NCBI GenBank assembly: GCA_965153355.1
Contig: OZ231128.1
Span: 51,522,001 to 51,586,000 of the forward strand
Direction of reading: 5' to 3'
Source of the DNA: Flaccisagitta enflata
Taxonomy: Eukaryota > Chaetognatha > Sagittoidea > Aphragmophora
Length of the DNA stretch: 64,000 nt
Part shown: piece after piece, positions 20,065 to 30,730 of the stretch
How positions within the stretch are numbered: position 1 is the stretch's first letter
How the letters are laid out: each line of letters starts with the position of its first letter
Made by a program: the position numbers and the translations under genes
The notes under the pieces: model-generated
The model's database searches: none
What the model was told of the DNA's origin: nothing
What the model saw: the letters and a program-made list of their open reading frames with translations, nothing else

Positions 20065-21784
20065 TGGCTCTTAAGTATTCATATTTCATAATTACAATAT
20101 CTTCGCGTTCAAGGCATATTTTGGACAGATTTGATCTGTTTTGAACAATTATAGATTGTTTTTTTGGACTTGTGCCAAAATTCCTGCTCAGTGTGTTACA
20201 ATGAAAGCATACATTTTCTTAGAAAAAGGAGGGGGCGCTGATAAGAGGGAGGGCGCTAATTACAGACGAAAGTGAAATACAAGAAGTTAACCCCCAAAAA
20301 CTGTAGCACCCCCCCCTACAGCCGCAATCGCTGAATGAAGATTTACATGTGAGATAGAGAATAGAAGCTTATATGACATGGAGAAAGATAAAAGTGAATT
20401 AGCTAGTCACGTGATTTTTGCACATAATTTTGCATCAAAAACTCTCATTTTTTACCAAAATTGTGTTCTGCTGGCAAAATAGATATCATATTGTCACTTC
20501 CCAGGCAGATGATACTCTTGTGGGCTCATAAGAGTCCTAACTGAAGTGTTCTCTCTTAAAGAAAAATAAGAAAATCTCAAAAAAACCTTGTAATGGTCCA
20601 GACATCATGACTTCTTTACGCTGTTGAAGACACAAATTTTGGTTTCAGTTCCTGTTTTTGGATGAAATCCACTCAGGCCATCATAAGGTTTGTGAGAAAA
20701 AAAATTGTCACCCTTATCCTTAAAATCTAAATGCCAAAATAAAAATAAATATAGAAATAGCCAAAATGTAATGAAAAATGAAAAATTTTGGCAAAAATTG
20801 GTTCTGCTCTGATTTGGCGCACTTCCTGATGGCGCAGCGCCACAAGATTCTAGGACAAGTTAACCGGATGTGTCATCCACTTGCAGTTCAAATTTCATTC
20901 CCCTGTGACCATTTTAACATGCGTTTTTACAATTTTTTCGTTGAGATGTTTGGCAATCAAGGGTTTCAGAAAAAAACATTTTGGAATTTGAGAATCAAGA
21001 ATATGGAAAACCAAGAACAATTTTGCATTTCCAAAAACATGAGCACCTAGATATTGGATTTTGCCAGGTGCTGATGTTTTTCGTTTTTGCAGTTTTTTTT
21101 TTTTTATGCAAATTCTTGATTCTCAATGAGACATGTCGGAATGACAAAATTGTGAATTTTTCCTTTACACTTGATTTAAGTACTGCTGAGCACAAATTAA
21201 GGCTCTGAGGGTCCCCATGAGTGGCCAGGTGGCTCAATTAGATCCAGGGTCATGCAGAGGGGGGTCACCCCATCTACGATAGAGGCCCAGGCCCTAGGGG
21301 GCTTAAGGGCCCCCTAATGTGTGAGAAAAAAAAAGACAGGCAAAAAATCACTGGAGCGAATTTCTATGCAGTAAAATAAGAATATAAGGGGGGGGGTAGG
21401 TTTGACCAGAATAGTCAATGGGGGGAGGGGCATTATTTCTCTCTACAGATGCAGGAGGGGGGGGGCGGCTTTACAGAGCCCAAGAGCCTAAGGGTTGATT
21501 TCAGGTTCTAAAGACTAGATTTTAGACCTGTTGGTCTAGATTGGGGCTTCATGCATGTGAGGGCTGCTCTCAGGATAGAGCAAGTGAAGACTGATTACAA
21601 TCTTTAGTGAATTAAGCAATTTTTTGCTTGGGAGGGCACTTTTCAGGCTTACAGGGCTGATTTTTGGCTTATGTCAGGCTAGTTTCAGGCTCTAGAATAA
21701 GATTTCATGCCTCAATAGGCTTTAATTGGACTTTAGGTCTCAAGAGAAAGGGGGAAAGATAGACGGACATGAAGAGGGACATCT
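20065..21784. other. No gene seen; AT-rich unique DNA with G-rich patches
   Basis: Both strands give only short open frames without coding character. G-runs at 21384-21480. The stretch 21480-21740 has loose 'GGGCTGATTTTTGGCTTA' units resembling the core array of the structured elements but lacks their hairpin ends. Confidence 0.6.
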
Positions 21785-21795
21785 GAAAGAGTGAA

Positions 21796-21896
21796 ATGAA
21801 GAAAGAAACGAAAAAGAAAGAAACGAAAAAGAAAGAAACGAAAAAGAAAGAAAAAAGAAAAAAAGAAAGAAAAAAAAAAGAAAGAAAAAAAGAAAG
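21796..21896. repeat. Purine-rich GAAAGAAACGAAAAA tandem repeat
   Basis: About 15-bp units at 21796-21850 decaying to GAAA-rich DNA up to 21896. Confidence 0.85.
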
Positions 21897-22981
21897 TGTA
21901 GTACGGGGACCTCTGCCTCTAGCTAGCTCACTGCTGCGGGTCCTTCTGCTCTCTGGCTCTGGCTGTCACTACCTTGCCTCCTCAGCTTCTCCTTCCTCCT
22001 GATTGGCTGTTGCTCTCTCTCTCCTCTGCTACCTGCCTCATCTTCCCCTTTTGCTCTGCTCTTCCTTCCTGACTTTTGCATCTCTGGTCTGGTATCTGGC
22101 AGAGGCTTCCCCACCCATTTTCTAGGACACACCTCTCACTTCTTCTGCTCATTTATCGGGACCTGTGGCCCAGTGGTCATGTCCTTTGAGCATTTAGGGC
22201 ATCCCTTGAGTCTTTCCCCCTCCCCTTTAGCAGTCATGACAGCGAGCTGCCTTTGCTCTGCTTAAGTCAGCTCATTTCATGAGGATTCTAGGTCTTGATA
22301 TATACCCCTTTTGCCTAGACTGAGGTTTGGCAGGACACTTATACCTGCGGGCCCTTCTCAGGTCTCCCTTCTCTTGGCAGGGCAGGGTCTTACTGGCAGG
22401 CAACTTTCTCTTTTGTTCCCTTTTGGGCATTCTCCACTGACCCCCTCTTTTCCCCGTTATCATATTGGTGCATCGGCCGGGAAGCAATCAGCTTCCCCCC
22501 CTTTGTTGCCTTAAGCTTTTACCCCATCCGCCTGCCAACCTCTCTAGGAAGGTTTTTGTTTACCGTTTAGGTTTTGGGGTTCAGCTCTGAGGTGTCATTT
22601 TACTTCTAGGCCTCTTGTTCTTACTTTACTTTTCTCTCTCTCTGGGCTTTATGCTAGCCCGGCACCTGTTTTGAGGAAGACACCCTCCCTAGGCGGCTGA
22701 TCCGTTAAGTCGGAAGCGGAAAGGTAATCCCACCCATGCACTAGGGTAAGGACCGAGTAAGCATAGGCCTGTAGACGTAAGCCGGAAACTGGAGCCTAGA
22801 GCAGCCGGCCATGCACTAGGCCAGGCGCTAGGCCGACCCGGTAATAGATTCCCCTTGGATTGCGAGTAGGACTTACAGCTATCTGAGCTCCTACCTCACA
22901 CCCCCCTCCATAAGCTCTGCGTGGGCTTGGGCCCAATGGAGGAAGCAGTGCTCCTCTTGGACTTGTCTTGTTCGGCTACAT
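21897..22981 (+). repeat. Possible LTR
   Basis: 1085-bp block of C/T-rich DNA that starts TGTAGTACGG and ends GGCTACA: TGTAG/CTACA inverted termini of LTR type. It is followed at once by TTGGGAGCCCACC, which could be a primer-binding site starting with TGG. No second copy and no gag or pol reading frame lies downstream, so it would be a lone or degenerate element. Weak call. Confidence 0.3.
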
Positions 22982-25945
22982 TGGGAGCCCACCTCATTGC
23001 TCACTCACGACTTAAGCTGAAGAAATCAAGATGTACGACTTCGACTCCTCATCATCACTCTCTGGACTCATCTATTTTTGTTAAATAATCCTTAGTGGCG
23101 TAAGTCAAAGGGTATTTTGTTTATTTTTATGTTTTTGTTTGCCCCGCTCTTGGAGGCCTCTTTTTCGTCTAAACTCGGCTACACTATCTCTGTCCATGTT
23201 TATATTTTTTTTTTGGTATTCCTGATCTAGCGTCTTTTTGTCTTATTCTTAACTTATTGTGAATTGCATTGAGCAATTCACTTATATTTTCTTTTTTCTT
23301 CCTTCATTTTTTTTTTTTTTATTTTGCTGTATTTATTTTTTTTAACTGTTTGTTGTTTTTTTATTTTTGTTTTTTTTAAATTTTTTTTGCTGTTTTTTTT
23401 TTGTTTTTAAAGTCGCTACTTGTTATTTGTTTTCGTTTTTGTGTTTTTATATTCTGTTTTTTTTGTTAGTTGTTTTGTTTGCTGTTTGTGCTTGATTTTT
23501 TTGGGGGGGATTTTTGCTGCTTGTGGTCTTTTTTTTTTTTATGCATGCGCGCCATTGTGGATTTCGGTTTGTTGGTTGGATGGTCCAGCCAGGGTATTTT
23601 TTTGGTTTTTTTTTGCTGGCCTGATTTTTGGTATTTCTGTTTTTTGGCAATTTTGGGTTTTTTTTTTGTTATTTTGATTTTTTTTTTTTTTTTGCATTTT
23701 TGGCTTTGACTTTTTTGGTGTTTTGTATTTTCCATGTGGGTGGATGTTTTTTTTTTTTGCATATGTGGGTGGTTTTTATTTATTTAAGTCAAGGCTGATA
23801 ACTGTTGCTCTTGACTATTTTTTGTTATTCATTGTCGTGAGTAAATATGTTGGACATATTACACTGCACCTGCGGTTCACGGGTTTGGCGGCGGCCACTA
23901 GTTCTATTCTACCGCTGGGCAGATCATCTCTAGTTTATGCATAACTTCGTCAAGTAAGCGGTGACGTCAGCTTGTTGCATCGTTAAAAAAACGATTTCAA
24001 CAATTACGGGCCTGAATTGTGTCGGTCCTGCATTGACTGAAAAAAGAAAAATAGAAATTGAAAAAGAAAATCCGCAGGAACTTGGACTCTCAACTGCGCG
24101 ACCTCGACAAGAAAAAAAAAGGAACGGGAGAAAGTTTTTTTTTCTATGACGATTTTAAAAGAAAAAGAAGAATAAGAAGGAATAAAGGAAGATGGACAAA
24201 TAAAATGTACACCGATTTTTCGCGCATCTTACTACCCATAAGAAGAGGTTTTCTTCGGCTTTACGTCAACTTTCCTGTCCTTTGGGTTCACTGGTCTCCA
24301 ATCCTGTTTGTCTGTCTGTTTGTCCATTTGCATATCCTGGTTTGTTTTTGTTGTTTTTTTTCCTCCCTGGATCGTATCGGACCGTCTGTCGATTCGCGGG
24401 GGTTCGTTAATTCACAGCGATTGGATGATTTGATAACACATCCAATCATTTGACGATGAACATTTGGGCCTTTCTTTGTCTGTGTTTGTGTCCTTCGCTG
24501 TCTGTTTCGGTCTTTTCATCATGTGCGTCTGTTTTTCTTATGTCTGCTCCCTCCTCCCCCCGCCCTCGTTCCATCTGTCCCATTGTTCGATCCGTCTGTC
24601 TCTTTTGCTGTCACATGTCTGTCCTTTTACTTTCGGCCCTTGTGGTCTCTTCGTCCCTCTGTCCGTCCGTCGATGGTTAGGTTCAACCTGGGTTGGACAT
24701 TTTTTTTCTTTTCCCCTCCCTCTAACTTTTCTCCCTTTTTCTTCCTTTTTTTTTCTCTCCTTTTTGTTCCTCTTCTCTTTATTCTTTGTTCTCTTTCATA
24801 TTCACTCTTTTCCCTTTCTTACCTTCCTCTTTTCTTTCTTTTGTTCCTTTCTTTTACCTCTTCTCTTTCTTTTCTCTCTTCTCTCCTGGTGCTCTTTTTA
24901 GTCGTGTCAGTCCGTCTGGCCCTCCTGGGACTTCTTTTCCTTCTTGCCGGCGGTTTTTGCATTGCTGCCCCTGCCCGGCCGTCTGCGGCCAGGATACTGT
25001 ATGTCCGTTTTATTTGTTTACACCTTGGCGGCGCTGCCGGGGGTGACACTGTGGTTTGTCTGCGTTTGCCCTTGGTTGCATTGGGCTCGTCCCTCATTTG
25101 ACCCATTGCGTCTTGGGTTTTAAAGTGGCTTATTACGGAGGTGGCCAATGTACGGGCCTGTCTACGCCGTTCCCGATCATTGATAAAAATGAAGGGGTGG
25201 CCAAGGGGTTGAAATACTCTTCCAGAGGTACACTTTCAAAAGTACTCTTTCTAGGGTACTCTTTCTAGGGTACTCTTTCTGGATCAGTACGGGCTTAAAC
25301 CCTGAATAGCACATTGAACTCAGAGCGAAGGTTCAGAGTTAAAAGTGCTACATGAAGGGAATCCTATAAGCTGGAATATCTGAGCGGAGGTTCGGGATTC
25401 CAGGATAGGAAACGGACACCCACAGAAACTGACGAGGTACTTTGGTCACCCCTTGCCATCGAGTACCCATAACATGTGGGGATTTGCTCTCTTGATCGGT
25501 GCAAATATGGCGCGAGAAGTGGAGTGCGGCGTCGTTGTCGTGGATTTTGAGGGACGAGACGCATTTTTTTTTCTCGTTCATGTTACAGGTGTGTGGTCTG
25601 TCAGGCAGTCGGTGTGTCCTCATTCTGTTCTTTCTGTCTTGCGTTGTCTTTCCTTTTTTTTTCTTTCTTCCTCTGCCCCTTTTGTTCACATTTGGGCTCC
25701 TTCTATCTTTATCCATCGGCGGCCATCTGTTCGATTTTATGTACGACTGTTTGTCTTCTCGTTTTTCTGTCTGTTTGTGACGTTCTGTTGACTGTCTAGA
25801 CCGAGTTGGTCTCTCTGACCGTCTCTACTGACGTTTCCTGGCTGTGTGTCTATGTCCTCCCCCCCCCTGTACATCTGAAAAATGACCAGCGCGTGGTACA
25901 TCCACTGTGGATGATCACGCATTCGTCGATGTGTCAGTCTTAATC

Positions 25946-25989
<44 letters not shown>

Positions 25990-27109
25990 ATTTTGTCTGT
26001 TTTTTTTTGTTATTATTTATCCCGTTTGTTTTGTTTTTTTTTCTCTTGCACTCCCGACGTGCTCTTCTCGATTCAGCGGCTTCGGTCGGAATCAAACAAC
26101 ATCGAAAAAAGGGAAACAAACGCATTTATTTCTTCGCCCCTTATGGATGATAAAATTGTCGGCTCATATTTTAAAAATACACCCCAATTTTTGCGCATCT
26201 CTCCAGCTTCTTCGGCCCCGTTGGTTGACCGAAGAAAGTAGAGAAAATAGTATACACTATTTCGCGTTCATGGTTCACGTCCGCTTCAATTTGTCTGTCC
26301 CCTCTCAGGCGGTGTGTCTGTTCCTATGTCCTTAATTGGCCTTCTGCCGGTTTCATTTTGGCGGTTTGACTCTTAGCTCCATCTTCTGTCTGTTTTTTTC
26401 TGTTTTCTCCTTTTAGACTCGATCAGTCTGTCTGTCGGTTTCAACTGTTCAATACATCACAGCGACTGGCTGGTTTACAATAGAAAATGCATCCAGTCAA
26501 TTGATAATGAACGGTTGGCTAGTATTTGTCCGGGTCTTTTGTTCGTCTCCTCCGCTGTTTGTCTTGTTTTGTCTCTCTGTCTGTACCTGGTCGGTCTTTC
26601 TTTTTTTTTTGTCCGCATTTCTTCCTCCGTTGGTCTCCTCTTTCCTCTGTCCATCTTGTCTAATCCGTCTCGTGTCTCTGGTGCGCCTTGCGCTTGTCAA
26701 CTGTCGAGTCCGTCTTGTCTTACTTTTGGTTCGTATTCTCCGTCTGTCTGTTTTCCCTCTTTGTGCTCTGTTTTGTTTGTTCACTCGTTTGTCCCTTTTC
26801 TCTGTCTATCCCATGGCGGCTCATCTGTTTTGGGCCATGTTCGTCTGTCTGGCTGCAATCATGGTCGGTCCTCTCTTGGGTGGTAGGCGTCCGGCGTCCC
26901 TGACGGGCAGGCTGCGGATCTTTGTGGTTGGTGCGTGTATGGCTGTTTTATGCGTTAGTTGCGCATCCGTTTCTTTCTATGTTAGTGGTGTCTGTTTGTC
27001 GTATGAATTTGTCTGCTAATGGTCTGTCTGATAATCGGCCGCGCATTTTTTTTTCTTTTTTGTTTTGCTCTATTTTGTTGTCTGTCTAATTTTATTATTG
27101 TTATTGTTA

Positions 27110-27173
<64 letters not shown>

Positions 27174-27175
27174 CA

Positions 27176-27217
<42 letters not shown>

Positions 27218-27640
27218 GTTATTATTATTATTGTCGCTATTTTTTTTGTTATCATTGTTATCATTGTTATCATTTTCGTTGTTGATTTTGTCATTGTTTT
27301 TGTTGGGCTTGGTGTTTTTGTTGTTTTGGCTATTGTTTCTGTTGCTGTTTTTATTGTTTTTATCATTGTTTGTGTATTATTGTTTGGTGTTTTGGTTTCG
27401 TTATCTTTGGGGTGGTGTCTATTCATCGCCGCGATGTCTTGTTGGTCCGTCTTGTGGCCTCTGTCCCATCTACTTCTGTTTTGTCCGTCCATTTTGTTTT
27501 CCTATCTCCGGTGGCTACGGTCGGGAGATGTCTCTGTCTGTGGCGCCTGGGCCTATTCTGCTTTGTCAAGTCAGTTCGTCTGTCTTTTATTTCCTGTGTG
27601 TTGGGTATCATGTCTGTCTGTAATGTTGTCCAGTCATACA
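22982..27640. other. Pyrimidine-rich low-complexity region, no convincing gene
   Basis: T-rich from 23100 to 23760, a 39-base T run at 25949-25987, and much dispersed CTGTCTGT. The many overlapping open frames are Phe/Leu/Ser/Val-rich and reflect composition. Blocks at about 24225-24520 and 26190-26530 are diverged copies (for example CAGCGATTGG...CATCCAATCATTTGA and CAGCGACTGG...CATCCAGTCAATTGA). Short tandem CTTTCTAGGGTA units at 25243-25281. Confidence 0.6.
27095..27235. repeat. TTA/TTG trinucleotide microsatellite
   Basis: Over 35 ATT units, interrupted once at about 27172-27180. Poly-Ile, Leu, Tyr and Asn frames here are artefacts. Confidence 0.95.
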
Positions 27641-27671
27641 CTGATTTTGGTCACGTTGACGTGGTTTGGCT

Positions 27672-27795
27672 ACGAAGATGTTTGCATCCCTCGGCGTCGA
27701 CTACGCGATCTACGACGTGGGCCACGATCATTCAACTTTGGGATTCGTGCTTGACTACGACCTCGACAACGCCGCTGCCGCCGCTTACGTTTGTA
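27672..27795 (+). CDS. Possible isolated exon
   Basis: GC-richer island with an open frame MFASLGVDYAIYDVGHDHST ... LDYDLDNAAAAAY, possible donor T|GTATCC or C|GTTTGT. It stands out from the pyrimidine-rich surroundings. No family recognised. It is not needed for SHOC2, whose own first exon is found at 30673. Confidence 0.25.
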
Positions 27796-28071
27796 TCCTT
27801 TGTTTCTTTTATGTTTCTCTCTCTTGTTCTATCTCTCTTTCTCCCTCTTATTTCTTGTCCTTCTCTCTTTCCTTCTCTTTCTATTCTCTTTCTTTTCTTT
27901 CCTTTCTTTTCCTCTCTTCCTTTCTTTTCTTCTCTTTCTTCGTTTTTTTTCTCGTCCCTCTTGTTTCTTCCCCTTGCTATCCTTTGCTCTTTCCTTTCTT
28001 TCCTTTCTTTTTCTTTTCTCTTTTCTTTTCTTCTCTTTTTGTTCTCATATAAGCCAAACATGAATGGCATA

Positions 28072-28244
28072 CAGTTGAGACCCGCTCACGCGGACGCCAC
28101 AAATTTACCACCTATAACAGTCATGAATTCTTGGATCCCTTCATGTTAATTTCTTTTATTTTCTTTGTTGGCAATAACAGAATTCCGCCTATAACAGAAA
28201 AAAATTGTTGGTCCCCTGAAACCCGTTAGAGCGGGGTTCAACTG
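28072..28244. mobile_element. TA-flanked mariner-like MITE (173 bp)
   Basis: Ends CAGTTGAGACCCGCTC and AGAGCGGGGTTCAACTG, each flanked by TA. Inverted ends starting CAGTTGA with a TA target fit the Tc1/mariner superfamily. Confidence 0.7.
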
Positions 28245-28329
28245 TAATTGATTTTTTAAACAATTTCAAGGTCTTTAAGGCCAGAAGATTTTTTTTTATT
28301 TTTATTTTTCTTCAGTTCAATTAAAGCTA

Positions 28330-28739
28330 CTACTCGACTCAATAAAAAAGCCGCACTTTTAAATTACAAATTGTCATACTGAATTTCAAAAAAACTAATC
28401 AAAATCTTAGACCATTAGAAAGCTCTTGAAAAGATTTTTCATTTGGCGCCAATCTGGTATTGCTATCTTTTTTCGTTTAGAAATAGCATTGGTTTGAGTA
28501 AAAACTTTGCCTATTTCAGTTTCGCAATCCCTATGAAAAAAATGCATTTTAGCAAAATAGTGCTTCTCTTTGCAGAGCTCTAGCTCCTAAACCGTTTGAG
28601 ATACAGATCTGGGATTGGTCTAGAATGAAAGAAAATTTAAAAATCTTTCAAATCACTTCAACAGAAAAATTTTCAAATATTTTTTTTTTCTTATTCATCA
28701 ACTCAAAATAGGGTGCGGCTTTTTTTTTGAGTCGAGTAG
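28330..28739. mobile_element. TA-flanked inverted-repeat element (410 bp)
   Basis: Ends CTACTCGACTCAATAAAAAA with GCCGCAC, mirrored by GTGCGGC and TTTGAGTCGAGTAG, flanked by TA. The AT-rich centre has no reading frame. Non-autonomous Tc1/mariner-like by target site. Confidence 0.7.
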
Positions 28740-29032
28740 TAGATGTTATATTTTGTTTTATGCTATATAATCAATCAGTGAAAGTTCTTAACAATAAAAT
28801 CTTTTAGATCCACAAACAGAAACATTGAATAATGTACCACAAATGTGATTGTAAAAACAGGAAAATAATAGATAATACAGCAGGGGGATCTAAAAAAGGC
28901 CCCGTGCTCAGTTGATCTGCCTCGGGCTGGGAGGGGGGCAGAGGGGGGGAAAGGGGGCCCCCGCGCCCTAGCCAAGCCTAGGGCCCCACACACTGTTGAT
29001 CCGCCTCAGGTTGTGTCCCAACAGGGATCGCC

Positions 29033-29194
29033 ATGGCGACCCCGGCGTCCCTTCCTTGTGAAGCCTCACTGTCACTGTCACTGACGCGCACCATTCCTAG
29101 TTTCGCCATTTATGTTTCTGATACTAACCCAAAACAAAACTGCCACCAAAAGTCTTTTTTTCTGAAAATGAAAGAGAAAACATTGATCAAGATT
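29033..29194 (+). CDS. Short ORF with strong start context
   Basis: GATCGCCATGGCG followed by 53 codons (MATPASLPCEASLSLSLTRT...) in a GC-rich patch at 28910-29100. The later half is Lys/Asn-rich, so only the first part could be an exon. ATCGCCATGGCGAC here also fits the RFX X-box pattern. Unsupported by homology. Confidence 0.2.
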
Positions 29195-29296
29195 GTATCA
29201 TAGTCGACGTTGCAGAAGAAAATATTATGTAACAGCAGTAAACTATTTTTTCTCCGAAAATGAGAAAATATAAGCAATGGAAAGCATAACTCAGAC

Positions 29297-29441
29297 AAAG
29301 GGGGGGGGGAGTGTTAAAGGGCAACTGATTGTTTTACTGTATGGTACCTGTGTAGTAACCAAAATTCATCCTATCACCCGAGCCGAGGGAAACATCACTT
29401 TAGTGGAAGAGGGCGACTGTTCACTACTACAGGCGGGGAGG
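29297..29441 (+). CDS. Possible exon
   Basis: Acceptor AACTCAG, strong donor GGGAGG|GTAAGT. The frame reads VKGQLIVLLYGTCVVTKIHP then ITRAEGNITLVEEGDCSLLQ. It looks coding (mixed residues, hydrophobic core then acidic), but partner exons and family are not identified. Confidence 0.35.
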
Positions 29442-29769
29442 GTAAGTCTAAAACAAAATGACAATCTGAGTGCGACACATCCTGAAGAGATCTCTGGTGA
29501 GGCCTAGAGTAATGGCGATTCAATCCTTCGATTCTGATGAATCATAGTTATTCTTGAGATGCTACATTTTTCGCCCAGATTCTTTGTTGAAATACTTCGG
29601 GATCTAATCCGGGTCGCGGTTCTGGGTTTGGCTCATTCGACGGTTGATCTGGGTAGCTGACGAATTCGGTTGGTTCAAATCTGTCTCTCGCTGTACTTGT
29701 CTCTCATGTTGCTAACAGACTGACCAGCCTGCGGGTGTTTGGCTGTGATTAGATCTCGCCCTTAAACTG

Positions 29770-29965
29770 CTTCATTCATTCATTCATTCATTCATTCATT
29801 CATTCATTCATTCATTCATTCATGCATTCATTCATGCATTCATTCATGCATTCATTCATTCATTCATTCATTGACTCATTTATTGATTGATTCATTGACT
29901 CATTTATTGATTGATTCATTGATTCATTTAATGATTGATTCATTTATGCATTCAATCATTCTTTC
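29770..29965. repeat. CATT and TGATTCAT tandem repeats
   Basis: (CATT)n at 29770-29870, passing into 8-24-bp TGATTGATTCATTGACTCAT units. Confidence 0.9.
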
Positions 29966-29989
29966 TTTTTTGTTTCTTTATATTCTGTT

Positions 29990-30440
29990 GGTCGGTAACG
30001 CATTCGTTCGACGCACCTTATTAGCCTACTTGGCCTTGTTTCTTCTCGTTCGCGTTCCCATAGATGGACGGACGGATCGGATGGAAAGTTAAAACCTCTG
30101 AAAAAGTTGTGTGTCCACAACTAAAATTGTGCGAAAGTGCAAGTAAAAGCGAAAGCATCGATGGCGGTTGGACAATAATGCGGGTGGGCAGGGGCAGTAA
30201 CAATGGTGGATAGGGGCAGTATGTGGGGGGGGGCGGAGCCGTAATGTGGCTGGGCAGGGGCAGATCCCAATAGATACGTCCTCTTTCAATGCAGAGATAA
30301 GATAAAGAAATCTAGAGAAAACCTCAAGTTCGCGTCCAGAAGTTTCCGCGTTTCCGACCTTCTTTCCTTCTGTCCTACCATCCTACCTTCCTTGGGACAC
30401 ATTCTTATAGAGATGTGAGAATGCATCTAGAAGCAGAGAG
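29990..30440. mobile_element. Composite of hairpin-end dispersed repeats
   Basis: First piece (to 30045): GGTCGGTAACGCATTCG ... GGCCTTGTT, plus orientation. Second: GATGGACGGACGGATCGG ... AAGTTGTGTGTCCACAACTA hairpin end (30064-30123). Third: GGGTGGGCAGGGGCAGTA repeats to a GAGATGTGAGAATGCATCT hairpin at about 30411-30430. It ends some 230 bp before the SHOC2 start codon. Confidence 0.55.
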
Positions 30441-30672
30441 CGAGAAAAATCATGAAATTTTATTCTAAATATTCTTTTTTTCTCAGTTTGTATTTTTCGG
30501 AAGATGGATTGATAAAAAAACAAAAAAAATAAAAAACAAAGAAAAAACTCATGTTGGAATGCTAAAAATCGTTTGAGTTGAGAACTCTAACTCAAAGCCT
30601 ACCACGATTAAAACACCGAGTTCTATTTGTAAATTTTGAAACTAGCTATGTAAGCATTATCTGCGATCTACA

Positions 30673-30730
30673 ATGGCGACCACGCATCCTCCTGGGGGAA
30701 GCACCACTTCCCCTCTTCATCCGCAGCAAG
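30673..30730 (+). CDS. SHOC2: SHOC2 exon 1 (start codon)
   Basis: ATG in context CTACAATGGCG; encodes [19 protein letters not shown], ending one base into a Gly codon at CAAG|GTACAT. Human SHOC2 starts differently, so the N-terminus is lineage-specific. Chosen because the phase fits exon 2 and the composition (Pro, Ser, Thr) matches the tail that follows. Untranslated upstream exons would not be seen. Confidence 0.75.

Noticed and set aside
22660-22930. Possible rRNA or tRNA gene (GC-rich, structured-looking)
   Set aside because: I could not fit a cloverleaf or any conserved rRNA stretch.
23420-28063. Many Phe/Leu/Ser-rich membrane-like ORFs
   Set aside because: T/C-rich composition makes all frames open and hydrophobic; no splice pattern or family motif.
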